Shown here: in pieces, positions 1-9,856 of the stretch | Position numbering within the stretch: the first letter of the stretch is position 1 | Layout of the letters: every line of letters starts with the position of its first letter | Source of the DNA: an uncultured Cyclobacteriaceae bacterium | GTDB taxonomy: Bacteria; Bacteroidota; Bacteroidia; Cytophagales; Cyclobacteriaceae | Direction: 5' to 3' | DNA length: 64,000 nucleotides | NCBI GenBank assembly: GCA_947492745.1 | Contig: CANLOE010000001.1 | Span: forward strand, 62,001-126,000 | Notes under the pieces: generated by a model | Seen by the model: the letters and a program-made list of their open reading frames with translations, nothing else | Databases searched by the model: none | Told to the model about the DNA's origin: nothing | Made by a program: the position numbers and the translations under genes

Positions 1-166
1 CCATGGCCATCTTTCTTGGCAGATAATATTTGTAGGTAAGTCCCAAAGGGTCACCGACACGGAGGCCTATGCCCTGCTGCCCTTCTTGAGCGCATACGGT
101 AGCGTTTCCTAGCAAGAAACAGATACAAAAACCCAAGCCTAAAATGAGATACTGTCGTTTTATCAT
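1..166 (-). CDS. Outer-membrane/secreted protein, N-terminal fragment
   Basis: Only the first 55 codons are in the window; the gene runs off the left edge. It opens with an ATG followed by MIKRQ, then a hydrophobic stretch (about residues 6-25) ending near CAQEG, which looks like a Sec signal peptide. The mature start has Gly-rich GLRVGDPLGLTYKYYLP, typical of the first strands of small Bacteroidetes beta-barrel proteins, so an outer-membrane location is inferred. No family can be named from so little sequence. The start was chosen because it places the signal peptide at the very N terminus. Confidence 0.6.
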   Translation of the reverse strand, partial: MIKRQYLILGLGFCICFLLGNATVCAQEGQQGIGLRVGDPLGLTYKYYLPRKMAM

Positions 167-678
167 ATAATGTTCATCGTCAGTGATATACTAGTAATGT
201 GCAAATGTAGGTTTTATTGTTCATTACTCACTATGAGGTATCTATCTTTGTGGTTTCTAGCCAAGAGAAAATGAATAGGGAAATATTCCAGATGTATACT
301 CGGGAAAAAATGAAATGGAAAACCTTATGGACAATGGCCAAGGAGAAAAATCCGTATCGTATAGAACTGTCACTGGTAGACTTGTCATTAGGGGCCTTAG
401 AAAATAGCGGCACTTAAGTCAACGGGGCATCTTGTCCCTAATCAATGGTGTTTAGCCTATCGTCCATTGTACCTTGGTGAATACGTCACGGGGAATACTT
501 CGTAAAGACATCGAATATCCAGTCCCCAACCAATGGCGCTTTAGTATAACCCAAAATCAGCTATATCATGCCAGCCATAGGCAATACTACTATTATAGTC
601 GGAGTTTGCTATCGCTGATATCGGAGCGGAGCGAGGCTGAACCGGCAAAGGCAGCAATACTATCCTAGAAAAGAGGGG
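167..678. other. Intergenic stretch, no gene recognised
   Basis: Between two minus-strand genes. Short open frames on both strands show no family resemblance and no credible start context. It presumably holds the promoter of the outer-membrane protein to its left, but no clear TAnnTTTG box was found. Confidence 0.5.
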
Positions 679-2451
679 CTAAACAACTGCCTTGTACTGC
701 ATTTGGTGCAATTGAGCGTAAAAGCCTTCTTTGCTCAGTAGCTCATCGTGGGTACCCACCTCTTTGATTTCTCCCTTATCCAATACGATGATCTTATCAG
801 CATTCTGTATAGTGGACAGGCGATGGGCAATGACGACTGCCGTACGACCGTGCATCATCTTCTCGGTGGCCTGCTGTATCATCTCTTCGGTTTCCGTATC
901 GACGGAGGAAGTGGCCTCATCCAGAACGATGATCTTTGGATTGTAGACCATTGCCCGGACAAAGGAAATCAATTGCCGCTGTCCCACGGACAGTGTTGCT
1001 CCCCTCTCCATCACATTGTAATCAAAACCTCCCGGTAGACGCTCTATAAACTTTCTGGCACCGACCAGTTCGGCAGCAGCCAGCATCTGCTCCTTGGTAA
1101 TGTCCTCATTGCCCAGCGAGATATTGGTAGCGATGGTATCGGAGAAGAGAAACACGTCCTGCAATACCACACCGATGTTAGTACGAAGGTAGTCTAGACT
1201 GAAATCGTTGATATCGGTTCCGTCTATACTGATGGTGCCTCTGTTGATTTCGTAGAACCGGTTCAACAGGTTGATAATGGAGGACTTCCCCGCTCCCGTC
1301 GCACCGACCAAGGCCAACGTTTCCCCTTGCCTGAGTTCGAAGGAGATGTCCTTGAGTACATAATCCTTTTCGTTATAGGCAAACCAGACCTTGTCAAAGA
1401 CAATGTCCCCATTGATTTTAGCCGGAGCCAGTGTACCCTCGTCAGAGATGTTTTCTTTACTATCCAGTAGATCCAGTATTCTGGAAGAACTGACGATACC
1501 CAATTGTAGGGTATTGAAACGGTCGGCAATCAATCGTATCGGACGGAAGAACATCTGTATGTACATGATAAAGGCTATCAATACGCCCAAGGTAAGCCCC
1601 GTCTCCTCTTGGTGGATAACCCCTTTGGCCCCGAACCATACCAGAAGCCCTATGCCTGCTGCACTGATGATTTCCGCCACGGGAAAGTAGATGGAGTAGT
1701 ACAGTACAGACTTTAGATTTGCTTTCTTATGTGTTTCATTGATGGCCTTGAATTTCTCATATTCACGCTGCTCGTTCCCAAAAATCTGTACGATACTCAT
1801 CCCTGTAATATGCTCTTGGACATAAGAGTTGAGGTTGGCTACTGCACTTCTCACCTCGTTGAAGGCAAATTTTATCTTCTCCTTGAATATATAGGTACTG
1901 ATGAGCAGTATGGGCAAGGTCGAGAGGCTGATCAGTGCCAGTCTCCAATCGGTGTAAAACATGATCCCAAGGATAAATACCAGCTGTAAGAGATCGCCGA
2001 TCATCGCCGCGAGCCCTTGGCTGAACACATCGGCCAGGGTCTCGATATCGGATACCGTACGCGTTACCAATCGGCCGATGGGGGTGCGGTCGAAAAACTT
2101 AAGCCGAAGAGAAAGTAGGTGTCGGTAGAGCTGTATACGGATATCACGGATAATGTACTGGCCCAGCCAGCCCGACAGATACGTATGACTATATTGTACG
2201 ATAGCCTGTAGGACCAAAAGCCCGACCAACAATAAGGTCATCCGGACCAGACCTTGAAAATTACCTACAGCGACATGATCGTCCAGTGTCAACTGAATAA
2301 GGTAGGGTCTTAGTGGTGCCAGTAACCCTAACATAATGGTCAAGAAAATCAAAAAGTAAAATCTCTCGATATAGGGTTTTGTGAACTTGATGAGCCTTCG
2401 AAGCACGGCAAGGTCCAGTATCTGACCACTATTGCTCTTTTCCTTTTCCAA
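679..2451 (-). CDS. ABC exporter, fused permease and ATPase
   Basis: 590 residues with the layout of a half-transporter of the MsbA/multidrug type: six-helix membrane domain (about 25-330) then an ATPase domain. Walker A is GATGAGKS (383-390), the signature is LSVGQ instead of LSGGQ (487-491), Walker B is IIVLDEA (507-513), followed by the switch region IAHRLST. It should act as an inner-membrane homodimer exporting a lipid or hydrophobic compound; the substrate cannot be read from sequence. The start is a TTG three bases after the truA stop; an in-frame TAG lies just upstream and there is no early ATG, so TTG is the only sensible choice. It is the second gene of a truA-ABC operon and probably translationally coupled to it. 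Confidence 0.92.
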   Translation of the reverse strand: MEKEKSNSGQILDLAVLRRLIKFTKPYIERFYFLIFLTIMLGLLAPLRPYLIQLTLDDHVAVGNFQGLVRMTLLLVGLLVLQAIVQYSHTYLSGWLGQYIIRDIRIQLYRHLLSLRLKFFDRTPIGRLVTRTVSDIETLADVFSQGLAAMIGDLLQLVFILGIMFYTDWRLALISLSTLPILLISTYIFKEKIKFAFNEVRSAVANLNSYVQEHITGMSIVQIFGNEQREYEKFKAINETHKKANLKSVLYYSIYFPVAEIISAAGIGLLVWFGAKGVIHQEETGLTLGVLIAFIMYIQMFFRPIRLIADRFNTLQLGIVSSSRILDLLDSKENISDEGTLAPAKINGDIVFDKVWFAYNEKDYVLKDISFELRQGETLALVGATGAGKSSIINLLNRFYEINRGTISIDGTDINDFSLDYLRTNIGVVLQDVFLFSDTIATNISLGNEDITKEQMLAAAELVGARKFIERLPGGFDYNVMERGATLSVGQRQLISFVRAMVYNPKIIVLDEATSSVDTETEEMIQQATEKMMHGRTAVVIAHRLSTIQNADKIIVLDKGEIKEVGTHDELLSKEGFYAQLHQMQYKAVV

Positions 2452-2454
2452 TAT

Positions 2455-3204
2455 CTATTGATTGATAAAAATTTCTTCCGGATAATTTACTCTGGTCAGG
2501 AACAAGCCTTCGGGGGGCACTGCCCGCCCTGCTCTCCTCCTATCCTTACTGGCGATGATTTCCTTGAAACCCTCCACATCACATTTGGCCAAACCTACGT
2601 CCATCAGAGTACCTACGATGGCCCTGACCATACCCCGTAAAAAGCGATTGGCACTGATATGGAATATCATCCCATCAGGTGACTTCTCCCAGTAAGCCTC
2701 TTTGATATCACAGATAAAATTGTTGACCTGCGTCTTTACCTTACTGAAGGCCTGAAAGTCTTCTTTCCCGATTAATAACGCAGCAGCTGCATTCATGGTT
2801 TTGATATCCAGTTTTTTGTTGTAACAATAACTGAACTCAACGGCAAAAGGATCTCTTCTTTCGCTGATTCGGTACTCATAAGAACGTAGCACGGCATCGA
2901 ATCGTGCATGGGCGTCTGTTATTACTTTCCTTACAGAATGTATCACCATGTCTTTCGGCAGTAGCGTATTGAGCTTATAGCCCAGCAGTGCACCGTCCAT
3001 CTCATCGGGAAGGTCCAAGTGAAAGAACTGTTGCGTACAGTGCACCCCGGTATCCGTTCTGCCACTGCCCACAATACCTACTTTCCGCTGCAAAACGGTA
3101 GAAAGGGCCTTTTCCACTGTTCCCTGAACAGTAAGCGTACTGTTTTGTATCTGCCAACCGTGATAGCCCGTTCCCTTGTACGCTATTTCAAAAAAATACC
3201 TCAT
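2455..3204 (-). CDS. truA: tRNA pseudouridine(38-40) synthase TruA
   Basis: 249 residues, usual TruA length. It converts uridines 38-40 of the anticodon arm of many tRNAs to pseudouridine. The catalytic aspartate is in GRTDTGVH (D51 from the chosen start). The N-terminal YKGTGYHGWQ and the C-terminal FLRGMVRAIVGTL motifs are also family marks. The longest open frame starts nine codons earlier, but homologues begin at the M of MRYFFEIAYKG, so the internal ATG is preferred. It is the first gene of a two-gene operon; the ABC exporter begins 3 bases downstream. Confidence 0.96.
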   Translation of the reverse strand: MRYFFEIAYKGTGYHGWQIQNSTLTVQGTVEKALSTVLQRKVGIVGSGRTDTGVHCTQQFFHLDLPDEMDGALLGYKLNTLLPKDMVIHSVRKVITDAHARFDAVLRSYEYRISERRDPFAVEFSYCYNKKLDIKTMNAAAALLIGKEDFQAFSKVKTQVNNFICDIKEAYWEKSPDGMIFHISANRFLRGMVRAIVGTLMDVGLAKCDVEGFKEIIASKDRRRAGRAVPPEGLFLTRVNYPEEIFINQ

Positions 3205-3428
3205 GATCGATATCCCATCCGCTACATACACTCATTAAAAACCATTGAAAGGCCCTATTCTGTCTTTCAGTAAAAGGGTCTCCCCCTGAATTCAACAGGC
3301 CACATCAGCAGCAAAGATAGTAAGTTTAAGGGCATAAGGCTGTGGATATACCAAGTATCCTGTCACATAGTTTTGAAAACCCCATCCCTTTGGCTTATTT
3401 TTGCACTGCAATTAAAATCCTTGCTGAA

Positions 3429-3911
3429 ATGTTACAAAGAATTCAAAGCCTATTTCTGGGCATCGTGGTAATAGCAATGCTGGCCACCAGCTTTTTTCCT
3501 ATCTGGTCCGAGACAAACCCCGAAAGTGGGGAGTACAATCAAATATCAGCATTATATTATAAGCATATCCCGACTACGGATGCTCCTGTAGAGCATACCG
3601 GTTTTCCTTATGCCATCATTGGCATTTTGACCTTTGCTTCTGCGACGGTAGCTTTTATCGCTATCACCAAATACAAAAACCGTATGCTGCAAATGAAGCT
3701 GGGACTGCTGAACTCACTGCTGATGCTCGTGGCCCTCGGTTGTATCCTCTGGTTCACGTATCAGGGCGAAGCCAAATGGATGCCTGAAATCAGGGGCGGT
3801 TATCAAATTGGGCTGTTCATGCCCGCTATTGCAGTACTGTGCAACTCACTTGCCAATCGCTTTATCCGAAGGGATGAAAAGCTCGTCCGCTCGGTGGACC
3901 GCATCCGATAG
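3429..3911 (+). CDS. DUF4293 family membrane protein
   Basis: 160 residues starting at MLQRIQSLFL, the characteristic opening of the Bacteroidetes-only DUF4293 family; an upstream in-frame ATG would add 29 atypical residues. Four hydrophobic segments are visible (about 5-22, 57-77, 85-105, 122-140). A soluble insert lies between the first two, and a basic tail (FIRRDEKLVRSVDRIR) probably faces the cytoplasm. The function of the family is unknown. It is transcribed divergently from truA, and nothing in the context points to a pathway. Confidence 0.85.
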   Translation: MLQRIQSLFLGIVVIAMLATSFFPIWSETNPESGEYNQISALYYKHIPTTDAPVEHTGFPYAIIGILTFASATVAFIAITKYKNRMLQMKLGLLNSLLMLVALGCILWFTYQGEAKWMPEIRGGYQIGLFMPAIAVLCNSLANRFIRRDEKLVRSVDRIR

Positions 3912-4133
3912 GATTGGAAAAGGTTCTTGGAAAATACTGAAAGTAGTTTTTTCGGCATTCTATTTTGTCGGAATTCATGAAATGATAATTCGCTGATTCC
4001 AAAAGAAAAGAATGCAAGGCATCGACGGTAAACATAAACTCGATGATGTCTTTAAGAGTACAGGTAAAGCTCCATCAACCTTCGGTTGAGTTCGTGTGAG
4101 GTTTATTTTTCAAATGGGAACTCATGAACCTGC
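3912..4133. other. Intergenic stretch, nothing recognised
   Basis: Follows the DUF4293 gene and leads into decayed repeat copies. No open frame of interest and no clear terminator. Confidence 0.4.
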
Positions 4134-4247
4134 CGTTTAGATGAGGAAGCTTAATCGATGATTAAGGTGTAAAACCTGCGCAGCGTAAAACCGCTGGTCT
4201 GGAAGCAATTTATGCCCGTAATAGGAAGGCCATTGATCATTTGGGGT
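4134..4247 (-). repeat. Degenerate TNA element, subfamily D
   Basis: Read on the minus strand it follows the left half of the D copies at 14142 and 59856: terminal ACCCcAAATGATCAATgg, TTCCTATTacGggCATAAA, then GGTTTTACGCTGCGCAGG. The other half has drifted beyond recognition, and no flanking duplication can be assigned. Confidence 0.65.
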
Positions 4248-4248
4248 T

Positions 4249-4395
4249 AAAAATAAATGTGTTTTTTGAATGGACCGTAGCGATGCAGTATCGAATCCAA
4301 GAAAACACTCTGATTTATGGCTATTTAGGCTTTTATGACAAGGACTCATACAGAATAAAGCTTCAAAACGCCCCCGTTCAAGGTCCATTCTTTGA
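4249..4395 (+). repeat. Degenerate A/B-type TNA element core
   Basis: Contains GTTTTTTGAATggACCGTAG, a damaged core, then AATCCAAGAAAACaC and CTGATTTATGGCTATTTA in the same order as in intact A and B elements (compare 13740-13800). The termini are lost. Short open frames here are repeat sequence and not genes. Confidence 0.6.
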
Positions 4396-4580
4396 TTATG
4401 TATCCCGCCTATCTTCGTCGGAACTGCTGAAACGGTGACGCTTCAGCACTTTGTATGAGGGATTCAGGGAGTGGCTTGCATAGGACAGGAGTAGCGAAGT
4501 CCGTAGATTTGATTACTAATCAACAGCTTTTCTTTTGTTAGTGAGCGATAATCGGAGTACAGGAAAACTGGGAAAAGGGC

Positions 4581-4617
4581 AAAAAAAAGAGGTGTAAATC
4601 ATATCGCTTACACCTCT
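4581..4617 (-). terminator. Rho-independent terminator of the secreted-protein gene
   Basis: A perfect 10-bp stem (AGAGGTGTAA pairing with TTACACCTCT, loop about 10 nt) is followed on the minus strand by eight T residues. It lies 66 bp downstream of the stop at 4683 and faces the right way for that gene. Confidence 0.88.
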
Positions 4618-4682
4618 ATCTTTCTCTGTACTTCAGGTTTCTACATTGCTGTTCTGGTTGGTCACCGGAAGAATCAGCATTG

Positions 4683-5312
4683 TCATCTGAGGTCAACATC
4701 GTAATAGTAAGAATAAGTATTACCTGACAAACTTATAGAATAGACTCCTTTTTTCAACTTCGAGAAATCATATGATTTAGCGAACTCCGCTGCGCTGATA
4801 CCTTCTTCTTCATAAAGCAATGTATCGTCTTTACTATCATAGATTTTCAAGGTCATAGATTCTTCCAATTTGTTTTTGAACCTTACCATCAATTTATTAT
4901 CGGAAGTACGGATATCTTTTGAAAATGCATAGGCACTTCCTCCAGTATCAGCAAAATTACCCGTAATCAGGCCGTTCTCATCTACACTTAAGGTACTTCT
5001 TACCAAATCACCACCGTGGTTCAGGTCAAAAATATATGCTCCTTTGCCAGCCACTGAAAAATCAAAAACCTGCTCGAATTTTTCTTCTTCGATTTGTTCT
5101 TGAAACAATATGCTTCCTTCTGCGTCTTTAATGGTCAACGCCAGTGGTTCATCCTGCTCAGGATTGGAAATCTTCAGTACTACTCTGTCACCTTTATAAG
5201 GCAACAATAATACCTCTGTACCACTTTGAGCCATTGTGGGTGTACTTACCCAAATAAATAAGGCCACAGCTACTATAGCTATCATCCTTGTTGTCAATCG
5301 CGTTGTTTTCAT
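4683..5312 (-). CDS. Secreted protein with two similar beta-sandwich-like halves
   Basis: 209 residues. A signal peptide is clear: basic start MKTTRLTTR, hydrophobic core to about residue 25, cleavage after TMAQ. The mature part looks like two related modules: first ..VVLKISNPEQ..LALTIKDAEGSILFQEQIEEE..FDFSVAGKGAYIFDLNHG, then ..LMVRFKNKLEESMTLKIYDSKDDTLLYEEE..YDFSKLKKGVYSISLSG. Each ends in a G-x-Y-x-(F/S)-(D/S)-L turn like those of beta-sandwich domains, so an internal duplication is inferred. No catalytic motif and no T9SS signal are seen. It is a single gene with its own terminator. Confidence 0.75.
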   Translation of the reverse strand: MKTTRLTTRMIAIVAVALFIWVSTPTMAQSGTEVLLLPYKGDRVVLKISNPEQDEPLALTIKDAEGSILFQEQIEEEKFEQVFDFSVAGKGAYIFDLNHGGDLVRSTLSVDENGLITGNFADTGGSAYAFSKDIRTSDNKLMVRFKNKLEESMTLKIYDSKDDTLLYEEEGISAAEFAKSYDFSKLKKGVYSISLSGNTYSYYYDVDLR

Positions 5313-6051
5313 ATATCAAATATTAAAATTGTGTTGATGATTCAAAATTACGCAATAAAACATTCATATCATTAAACGAACATACAAAAAATCACATATG
5401 TATTGAATTTCAATCAATAATATGTGCATTTCGTTAAGAACGCCTAAACAGGTATATTAACTGAATGAAGTCCGAAGAACCCTTTTTGTGAAAATATGAA
5501 ATAATCCCATCATCCAAAGACTGGTTTTTGCCATTTTCACAAAGTGAGAACTCAAGAATCTCTAATGTTAAATAATTGTTAAGAAGATGATAAATGGAGA
5601 GTATTGAAAAAATGCTTCAAAAAAATAGGAATCAATTGGCATAATACCTTAATTAGAGGTTATGCCCATTCTTATTGAAATACAAACACTTCAATATTAG
5701 GCAAAAAGGCTCTTAATATACATTTTTCATTATATATTATATTTTAATAATTATATCTATAGTCTTTTTTGGTATTTCTGATACTAACATGAAATGCCTA
5801 GACATTCCATGACTTTTTTCACCATAGGAGTATCTATATTCCTTTTTTCATTTTAAATCTATAATGCTCAAACGCTTCCGAAGAATACAAAAATTACAAA
5901 ATCCTCAATATTTCTTAAAAATCGATCAAAGCATGATTTCTATACCTACGTCGTGTTTGGCTCTAGGTGTTTCTCGGTAAGCCCATTGATCAGGCTGCAT
6001 CCGGATGAATAGGATACAGCCTGTATATTTGGACATGTATTCTTAGTTGCT
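5313..6051. other. AT-rich intergenic stretch with one hairpin
   Basis: About 740 bp with no credible gene. Near 5991-6022 AGGCTGCATCC and GGATACAGCCT form an 11-bp stem with one mismatch about 35 bp past the stop of the DUF4249 gene. It has no T-run on the minus strand, so it may be a weak terminator or just a stabilising hairpin. The rest is strongly AT-rich, as expected upstream of the 4683-5312 gene. Confidence 0.45.
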
Positions 6052-6942
6052 CTAAAGAATTACTTTTATCTTTTTTTCCTCTACTAGATAGGCTCCGAAT
6101 ACACCCAGAGCTCCATCTATACTGCTGGGAACCTTTGTAGGCTCCACGAAGGGGTTGCCTTCATTATAGTCCGCCCAGAAAACCGATTCCAAGTAATCGT
6201 AGGAGTTCTCGTCAGTGATGAACAATTGGACTTCTACAGAGTCTTGATGGTCACTGCTCCCGCCATTCAAAGAATAGACATATACATCAGTCGCTGCTGA
6301 GAGCTTTCTCCCATCCCTGTTTGTATCCTCCTGAAAGGCATTTTCATAAAAATCAACACTGGTAATGTCGGTGCCGAAGCCTATGTCTTCTCTTATATGA
6401 CGCGCAGTAACATTATAGTAGTTACTTACGCCAGGTGCATCATCCCATAGCACTCTCAATCTGAAACCATCCGATCTCTTCGAAGCTTCTACATCGATAT
6501 TATAGACTGTTCTTCTAGGCACTTGGCAGGTAGCCGTGTAGGTGACGCCTCCGGTGATCACCTCCAATAAATATCGTGTATCCTCCTTGATACGAAACTC
6601 ATCTCTACGCACTGTGTAGCTTTTCTCTTCTTCATTATAGGTCAAAGAAGCTGTTTCTCCGCCGCCGGAGAGAAGGACAATGGCATCTTTGATGAGGTCA
6701 CTATCACTGTCCGTAATGGCACGCGTCCCAAATGTAGGAATGGAGGACGAAACCTGTACTTTTGTCAGTTCTTCATCAGGGGATATGAGGGAGCCGATCA
6801 CTACTCTGGATGCTGTATTGACAAGACCCTGCGGGTCTACTGTCTCTATGCAGCCCATACTGAGGCTTAGGCCCAAACAGAGCAGAAAGGACATTATCTG
6901 CCACAGGGAAGATGTTTTTTGTTTTATACTATTGATTTTCAT
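6052..6942 (-). CDS. DUF4249 lipoprotein, partner of the adjacent TonB receptor
   Basis: 296 residues. A signal peptide ends in a lipobox at SLSMGC (cysteine about 31), so it is a lipoprotein, probably on the outer membrane. The pattern C-I-E..D-P..VVIGSLISPDEELTKVQVS with a following TYTATCQVP strand is that of DUF4249, a Bacteroidetes family almost always encoded beside a TonB-dependent receptor. It starts 12 bp after the receptor stop, so the two form an operon. By analogy with SusD-like partners it may help the receptor capture its ligand at the surface; that is inference. Confidence 0.87.
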   Translation of the reverse strand: MKINSIKQKTSSLWQIMSFLLCLGLSLSMGCIETVDPQGLVNTASRVVIGSLISPDEELTKVQVSSSIPTFGTRAITDSDSDLIKDAIVLLSGGGETASLTYNEEEKSYTVRRDEFRIKEDTRYLLEVITGGVTYTATCQVPRRTVYNIDVEASKRSDGFRLRVLWDDAPGVSNYYNVTARHIREDIGFGTDITSVDFYENAFQEDTNRDGRKLSAATDVYVYSLNGGSSDHQDSVEVQLFITDENSYDYLESVFWADYNEGNPFVEPTKVPSSIDGALGVFGAYLVEEKKIKVIL

Positions 6943-6954
6943 AGCTTGATTTTA

Positions 6955-9315
6955 TTAAAATTCCAGGGTATAGCTTACGGAGGGGATCATAGGGAAGATG
7001 GTGATCTTCTTCAACTTGGTTTCTTGACCTGCATTAGTGTTCCTAGTATCCTTGAAATAGTAAAAGGGATTTTTTTGATTGTATAAGTTGTACACTCCTA
7101 TTTCCCAAGTTCTTATTCCTCTCTTCTTCTTTTTATGCAGCCTAATGGCTGCATCAAAGCGATGATAGGCTTCTGCCCTGAAGTTATTGATGTTATCGAA
7201 CTCACCGATGGTGTTCTGAAATATAAAACTATTTATCCTTTCATTCTTCACAACGCGAGACTCGCTGGTAGGTAGGGTAAAGTTGTTTCCCGAACCGTAT
7301 ACCCATGTTGCCGCTAGAGTGACCCTATCGTTGGCCCTATATGACCCGACCAAAGAGACATCATGCCTACGGTCGTATCTCGCAAAGAACTTCCTACTCA
7401 AGTTCAGGTCATCGAACTGCTGTTCGGCCCAGGAGAGGGTATAACCCAGCCAACCCGCAAACTTTCCATGCTTCTTTTCCAAAAATGTCTCGATACCATA
7501 GGCCCAAGCCTGCCCCGAAGTGATGTTATCTTCCCAGCTGACTTCCGAGGCGGATTCCAGGTCATCCAGTACCAAAAAGCTCGCCCCTTCTTTATATGCG
7601 ATGACATTATCGGATTTTTTGTAATAACCTTCTACGGTCAGACTGAGGCCGTGGCGACTTCGAAAGTCCTTGGCCAGCCCCATAGCTACCTGTTGCGATC
7701 TCTGTGGCTTGACACGGTCCGTAGAAGAAACCCACAGATCGGTTGGCAATCCGATACCCGAACTGCTCAATAAATGAATGTACTGGTTCATACTGGCATA
7801 AGAAGCTTTGAGGGACAGCTTATCGGATAGCATATAGGCCATGGACAAACGGGGTTCGGGATTGAAATAATGAGTGTCTTTATATACAAAATGACTCATT
7901 CTGAATCCCGTAAGGATATTGAGCCGATTGAACAAGCGCATGTCATCTTCTACATAGACGGCCGATTCCTGTGAATTGAACTCGTCTCTGGCATCCGTAG
8001 GCGCAGCACCCGTTTCCTCTATCACCAATGCACTTGGCGTAAAACGATGGTGAGTGGACAACATACCGAAGCGTAGACTGTGATTGGGATTAGGAAAAAA
8101 ATCCAGATCGAACTTACCACTCCAATCCCTGATCCCTGAATTGTACTTTAGGATAAAGTTCTCACCCCTAAAGCCCTCTTCCAAGGACAGGCCCAAGTCA
8201 TATTGGCTGAATATCAGTGCTGTATTGGCAAAGAGTTTATCACTGAACTGGTGGTTCCACCGCAGGGTACCCGTGGCGTTACCCCATCCGAACTTGGTAT
8301 CGAACTTTTCATCATCATCGTACTCTTCGTTCGCATAAAAGCGGTCGCGCCCAAAATAGCCACTGAGGTATAACTTATCCTTATCGCTGATTTCATGATT
8401 TATTTTGGCATTGAAATCATGAAAATAATAGCCTCCTCCAAAGTTACTGTCCGTTGCGCTGGATGCTGCTTTGATAAAAGGTGCCGTAAGTATATCCAGA
8501 TAGGTTCTGCGCGCACTCACCAGAAAGGAGGTTTTCCCCTTTTTGATAGGTCCCTCTAGGTTCAGACTGGAAGATATCAGGCCGATACCGAACTTACCGT
8601 GAATACTTTCTTTGTTTCCGTCCTTCATGTCCATCTTTACTACTGAGGATAAGCGACCTCCGAACCTTGGGGGGAAACCTCCTTTGTATAGTTCAACGGA
8701 CTTTAGCGCGTCTCCATTGAAAACACTGAAAAAGCCGAACAGATGACTGGCATTGTAGACTGTGGCTTCATCCAGTATCAGTAGGTTCTGGTCCGGTCCA
8801 CCTCCACGTACATACAGTCCGGTGCTGCCCTCGGAACCTGACTGGACTCCCGGCATGAGCTGCAGTACCTTGAGTACATCTTTTTCTCCCAGAAATGCGG
8901 GGAAGTCCTGTATCCTTTGGATAGGAACAGTCACCATACTCATCTGACTGTTTTCGCTCACGGGTACTTCGGCATCGGCAGTAATAACGACCTCATTCAA
9001 GGCAGTAGTAGCAGTGGCCAGATGTACATTGATGGCTTGGGACTCTTTCAATAGTACACTCTTTTTTATCGGTTCGTATCCTATAAAGGAATAGCTGATC
9101 TCATATTCTCCCTCCTCCAGCGTTAGGGAATAGAACCCATAGGTATTGGTCACGGTACCTGTTTTCAGTTCGGGAATATATATGGTCACTCCCGGTAATA
9201 GCTCTCCGCTTCCTTCTTCTTTCACATATCCACTAATGGTATGCTTTTGGGCATAAGCTACACTACAGGATAAAAGCAGCGCATAAAAAATCAATGGCAG
9301 TTGTTTGTTATTCAT
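6955..9315 (-). CDS. TonB-dependent outer-membrane receptor with carboxypeptidase-like N domain
   Basis: 786 residues. Signal peptide (about 1-22, cleaved after AYAQ), then a carboxypeptidase-regulatory-like domain (KHTISGYVKEEGSGELLPGVTIYIPEL, about 25-110). The plug follows (about 120-235) with LQLMPGVQSGSEGSTGLYVRGGGPDQNLLILDEATVYN. The rest is a barrel ending in the aromatic C terminus VSYTLEF expected for BAM-dependent insertion. It takes up an unknown ligand, using TonB energy. It is the first gene of an operon with the DUF4249 lipoprotein. No sigma/anti-sigma genes lie alongside, so no transcriptional signalling role is suggested. Confidence 0.93.
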   Translation of the reverse strand: MNNKQLPLIFYALLLSCSVAYAQKHTISGYVKEEGSGELLPGVTIYIPELKTGTVTNTYGFYSLTLEEGEYEISYSFIGYEPIKKSVLLKESQAINVHLATATTALNEVVITADAEVPVSENSQMSMVTVPIQRIQDFPAFLGEKDVLKVLQLMPGVQSGSEGSTGLYVRGGGPDQNLLILDEATVYNASHLFGFFSVFNGDALKSVELYKGGFPPRFGGRLSSVVKMDMKDGNKESIHGKFGIGLISSSLNLEGPIKKGKTSFLVSARRTYLDILTAPFIKAASSATDSNFGGGYYFHDFNAKINHEISDKDKLYLSGYFGRDRFYANEEYDDDEKFDTKFGWGNATGTLRWNHQFSDKLFANTALIFSQYDLGLSLEEGFRGENFILKYNSGIRDWSGKFDLDFFPNPNHSLRFGMLSTHHRFTPSALVIEETGAAPTDARDEFNSQESAVYVEDDMRLFNRLNILTGFRMSHFVYKDTHYFNPEPRLSMAYMLSDKLSLKASYASMNQYIHLLSSSGIGLPTDLWVSSTDRVKPQRSQQVAMGLAKDFRSRHGLSLTVEGYYKKSDNVIAYKEGASFLVLDDLESASEVSWEDNITSGQAWAYGIETFLEKKHGKFAGWLGYTLSWAEQQFDDLNLSRKFFARYDRRHDVSLVGSYRANDRVTLAATWVYGSGNNFTLPTSESRVVKNERINSFIFQNTIGEFDNINNFRAEAYHRFDAAIRLHKKKKRGIRTWEIGVYNLYNQKNPFYYFKDTRNTNAGQETKLKKITIFPMIPSVSYTLEF

Positions 9316-9856
9316 TTTTAGTGTTTGATAAAATTAGATTAGTCTCCAAAAAAAACGGAAATGGGTTCTTAACAGGAGCTTGAATAAGTCGGTATATAGA
9401 TATAAGTAAGCAATCCTAGAAATTAGTGACGTTACATTAGCTGATAATGAAGTGATTTATATTGAAATAGTTGGACCTGAATTTATACGAATATAAGTGC
9501 ATGAAATTAATTTACTTTGCCGTCCCCCTCACATAATTATTGATAGAGATACTATCTTTCACGAGTTATCCGACGGGATAACAAGAATTTAAACGACAGG
9601 TATCATCATTCATTATATATTTCTTTTAGAGGCTAAAATTAAACTTTGTCGTCATGTACCCTAAGTAGGACCGAGCGTTAAGATCACATCTTTGGGGATA
9701 GCAACACTATCTGTGAAACTTTCAACAAATTATACACCAGATGACTGTTTATCGCTATGAGCATCGTTGGGAAAATATTCAACTTGAAATAAACGCGTAC
9801 ATGCGAATCCCCTGTAACCATTAGAAATCAATATCTTACTCCATTATTAGTTGATG
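9316..9856. other. Intergenic stretch upstream of the TonB receptor
   Basis: About 540 bp, AT-rich near the receptor start, with no credible gene on either strand. It must contain the receptor promoter; no confident -7/-33 pair was identified. Confidence 0.4.

Noticed and set aside
5991-6022. Strong terminator after the DUF4249 gene
   Set aside because: The stem is good but has no T-run on the relevant strand, so it is not called a terminator.
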